Shown here: one piece after another, positions 61,889 to 64,000 of the stretch
How the letters are laid out: every line of letters begins with the position of its first letter
Position numbering within the stretch: the first letter of the stretch is position 1
Assembly: GCF_004016525.1 (NCBI RefSeq)
Contig: NZ_SACJ01000001.1
Coordinates: forward strand, 620,001 to 684,000
Reading direction: 5' to 3'
Source of the DNA: Flavobacterium sufflavum
Lineage (GTDB): Bacteria > Bacteroidota > Bacteroidia > Flavobacteriales > Flavobacteriaceae
DNA length: 64,000 bases
Made by a program: the position numbers and the translations under genes
Notes under the pieces: model-generated
What the model saw: the letters and a program-made list of their open reading frames with translations, nothing else
Told to the model about the DNA's origin: nothing
Database searches by the model: none

Positions 61889-62560
61889 ATGAAATTAACT
61901 AACGAACAAATTGCAATAATTGACCAAACTTTAATAGATAAAGGTGTGGTTTATGATGAAATTAAACTGGAATTACTGGATCACATTGTAACGGATATTG
62001 AATTAGAAACCGAAGGATCTGATTTTGATATCGCTTTTTCGAAGGCTATGCTTAAATGGGAAAGAGAATTAGAAGGAGTTAATCCTTCGGGAAAATTTGC
62101 AGTTTCAAGAATGGTAAAAGAAAAATTTTCTAAGATCACTAAAAATCATTACAAATTCTCTTTACTTGCGGTTCTTATTTTTAGTGTTTTAATGACAACT
62201 ATTACACGGTTAAAACCTGAAGAGTATTTTTATTATAATTTACATTTAGTTTTTTATTCTGTTTATTCTTTAATCTGTTTAATTAACATAATAAGTATGT
62301 TTTTTATCTGGAAATTAAAAATAAAAACAATTTATGGGCGATTTTTTCAAGCAAATGTAGGTTTTACGGCCTTTAATTTTTATCTGATTTATTCAGGTTT
62401 AAACAAACTAAGCAATTTGTATCGTTACTATATTTATAAAAGTTTTTTTTTAAATTTTTTAGAATGGGTTTTTAAGGGTTTCTTCTTTTTCATGGCTGTC
62501 TATTTAGTTATGGTAGCAGTAGAACATTTTAGAACAATCAAAAAATATAAATTGGTTTGA
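61889..62560 (+). CDS. PadR-associated membrane protein, paralogue 2
   Basis: 223 residues, 2 nt after the previous stop. The N-terminus (AIIDQTLIDKGVVYDEIKLE, LLDHIVTDIE) is near-identical to that of paralogue 1, while the four membrane segments that follow have diverged. Duplication with conserved domain and variable membrane part suggests two products that interact with the same regulator. No known function. Confidence 0.75.
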   Translation: MKLTNEQIAIIDQTLIDKGVVYDEIKLELLDHIVTDIELETEGSDFDIAFSKAMLKWERELEGVNPSGKFAVSRMVKEKFSKITKNHYKFSLLAVLIFSVLMTTITRLKPEEYFYYNLHLVFYSVYSLICLINIISMFFIWKLKIKTIYGRFFQANVGFTAFNFYLIYSGLNKLSNLYRYYIYKSFFLNFLEWVFKGFFFFMAVYLVMVAVEHFRTIKKYKLV

Positions 62561-62720
62561 TTTTTTGTAAAACATATAAAATCAATAAGTTAATAGCATA
62601 AAATGATTCGACAGAAAAGAATAGATGATTAAATTTAAATATTTCAAAAAGAAACGTATTTTTACCAGTCATTATACTAAAAAAACTTTTTAAAAGTTTA
62701 ATGATAAAAACCGCGAATCA

Positions 62721-64000
62721 TTGAAAACCAACAAATTTAAATATTCAATTCCCTTAGGGTGTTTGTGTGTTTTGGTAGCTTGTTCTACTAGGAATGATAC
62801 TTTTTTGGCCCGAAATTCACATGCTTTAAGTACTAAATACAACATTTTATACAACGGTCAAAAAGGATTAGACAAAGGAATTAAGACCATTGAAGCCGGT
62901 AACCAGGATGATTTTTGGGAAATTCTGCCTGTCGAAGCCATGAAAATCGATGAGGATCTTGTGGTAGCCGACACGACTAAAAATGCCGATTTTAGATTGG
63001 CAGAAACCAAAGCTACTAAGGCTATCCAGAAACATTCCATGAATATTGGCGGAAGAGAACGCAATTATCAAATTGACGAAGCTTACTTATTATTAGGGAA
63101 ATCCCGTTATTACGACAAGCGATTCATTCCCGCTCTGGACGCTTTCAATTATATTTTATACAAATATCCAAACAGTAGCCGAATTGATGAAGCTAAAATT
63201 TGGCGTGAGAAAACCAATATGCGTTTGGGCAACGATGCCTTGGTAATTAAAAATATTACCAAGATGCTCAAAGAACACAAATCTAAAAAACAGGTGTTGG
63301 CTGATGCCAATGCGCTTCTGGCATCGGCATTTTTAAACTTGGAAGAAAAAGACAGCGCGATTGTCAAATTAAAAAAGGCAGTCAACTTTAGCAGACGCAA
63401 TAACGAAAAAGCCAGATACCGTTTTATCCTGGGACAGTTGTATCAGGAAATGGGTAAAAATGATAAGGCAAGAGCCTATTATGAAGCGGTGATTAAGATG
63501 AATCGAAAATCCGACAGGAAATACATGATTCAGTCGCAGGTGAGATTGGCACAACTGTTTGATTATCAAAATGGCGATAAATTTGCTTTTGACGAAAAAT
63601 ATCATAAACTTTTAGAGAATAGAGAAAATCGTCCTTTTCTGGATGTTTTGAATTACCAGATGGGAGTTTTTTATGACAAACAAGGTAAGGATGAGAAAGC
63701 TTTACAATATTATAATGCTTCTTTAAAAAAGGCTAAAACCGATAATTATTTAATAGCATCTAATTACAGAAATATTGGAGATATGTATTTTAAAAATGCC
63801 CGTTATCCAATGGCCGCAAAATATTATGACAGCACCTTAGTGAAACTCAATCCTAAAACCAGAGAGTTTATTCACATTGAAAAAGTGCGCAAGAATCTGG
63901 ATGATGTTATTTTGTATGAAGAGATTGCGGTTAGAAATGACAGTATTCTTAAAGTGGTTTCGATGACTGAAACAGAGAAAGTGGCTTATTTTGACACTTA
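62721..64000 (+). CDS. sprE: gliding/T9SS lipoprotein SprE (PorW), N-terminal part
   Basis: The frame opens at TTG 62721 (an in-frame stop lies at 62691-62693 and no in-frame ATG lies between) and runs off the end of the window, so about 426 codons are seen. The signal peptide ends LVAC with Cys21 as the lipid site. Then comes a series of tetratricopeptide-like repeats (YQIDEAYLLLGKSRYYDKRF, RYRFILGQLYQEMGKNDKAR, ASNYRNIGDMYFKNARYPMA). SprE (PorW) of F. johnsoniae is needed for gliding and type IX secretion and is about 870 residues long. The frame contains SMNIGGRERNYQID, which I recall as conserved in SprE. The TTG start is an unusual but supported choice. Confidence 0.85.
   Translation, partial: MKTNKFKYSIPLGCLCVLVACSTRNDTFLARNSHALSTKYNILYNGQKGLDKGIKTIEAGNQDDFWEILPVEAMKIDEDLVVADTTKNADFRLAETKATKAIQKHSMNIGGRERNYQIDEAYLLLGKSRYYDKRFIPALDAFNYILYKYPNSSRIDEAKIWREKTNMRLGNDALVIKNITKMLKEHKSKKQVLADANALLASAFLNLEEKDSAIVKLKKAVNFSRRNNEKARYRFILGQLYQEMGKNDKARAYYEAVIKMNRKSDRKYMIQSQVRLAQLFDYQNGDKFAFDEKYHKLLENRENRPFLDVLNYQMGVFYDKQGKDEKALQYYNASLKKAKTDNYLIASNYRNIGDMYFKNARYPMAAKYYDSTLVKLNPKTREFIHIEKVRKNLDDVILYEEIAVRNDSILKVVSMTETEKVAYFDT

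Noticed and set aside
62701..62703. ATG just before sprE as its start codon
   Set aside because: It is not in the sprE frame; the in-frame start is TTG at 62721.

Overview
The window is 64 kb of AT-rich chromosome from a gliding Bacteroidota bacterium, almost certainly Flavobacterium or a close relative. The basis is gldH and sprE (gliding and type IX secretion), RicT/PSP1, a GLPGLI-family protein behind a TonB-type outer-membrane protein, flavobacterial families of unknown function, A-rich start regions without strong Shine-Dalgarno sites, and several TAnnTTTG promoter elements. No rRNA, CRISPR array, transposase or prophage is visible; there is one tRNA (Cys).

Layout. 0-4 kb (+ strand): tail of a PolB-type exonuclease, an SpmA/SpmB-like membrane protein, a small lipoprotein followed by a 23-residue micro-ORF copied from its signal peptide, and class I fumarase. 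4-11 kb (- strand): a CoA-transferase pair (scoA/scoB) split by a lipoprotein gene, a GNAT, then ricT-gldH-PBP1A. 11-13 kb: an S41 protease and a small lipoprotein bracketed by direct repeats. 13-25 kb (- strand): trhO, a Pif1-like helicase, an OmpH/Skp chaperone, a methyltransferase, mnmG, ybeY and a DUF4175 giant, with three parS-like sites around mnmG. 25-37 kb: gltX, an outer-membrane barrel, an SPFH protein, a YtxH/holin-like/DUF6327 envelope cluster, glnS, folB, tRNA-Cys, LysE, a GIN-domain protein and rnr.

At 37.2-37.9 kb lies a 666-bp gene-free, very AT-rich interval with two exact TTATCAACA boxes in opposite orientation and several near matches. Gene direction switches here: from 4 to 37 kb 24 of 28 genes are on the - strand, while most genes to the right are on the + strand. 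With the parS-like cluster about 17 kb away, this is the best candidate for the chromosomal replication origin and is the main discovery in the window.

Right half: rpiB, tex, tatA, a membrane-anchored coiled-coil protein, GH3-DUF6909 (overlapping), a UDP-glucuronate decarboxylase-glycosyltransferase-CapK-like surface-sugar patch interrupted by an ORF6N gene, purD, upp, DUF4254-GT9, an outer-membrane beta-barrel protein with GLPGLI partner, small unknowns, a PaaE-like ferredoxin reductase, a PadR regulator with two tandem paralogous membrane proteins, and the start of sprE running off the end.

Several short repeat families sit in intergenic gaps: a hairpin built of CGCAAATT units (two copies), a 43-bp array of ACTTCTA-type units (two copies), a CATTGCGAGGAACGAAGCAATC palindromic element (two copies), and a degenerate second copy of the tRNA-Cys 3' end. 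Family names come from recalled sequence patterns; no search was run.
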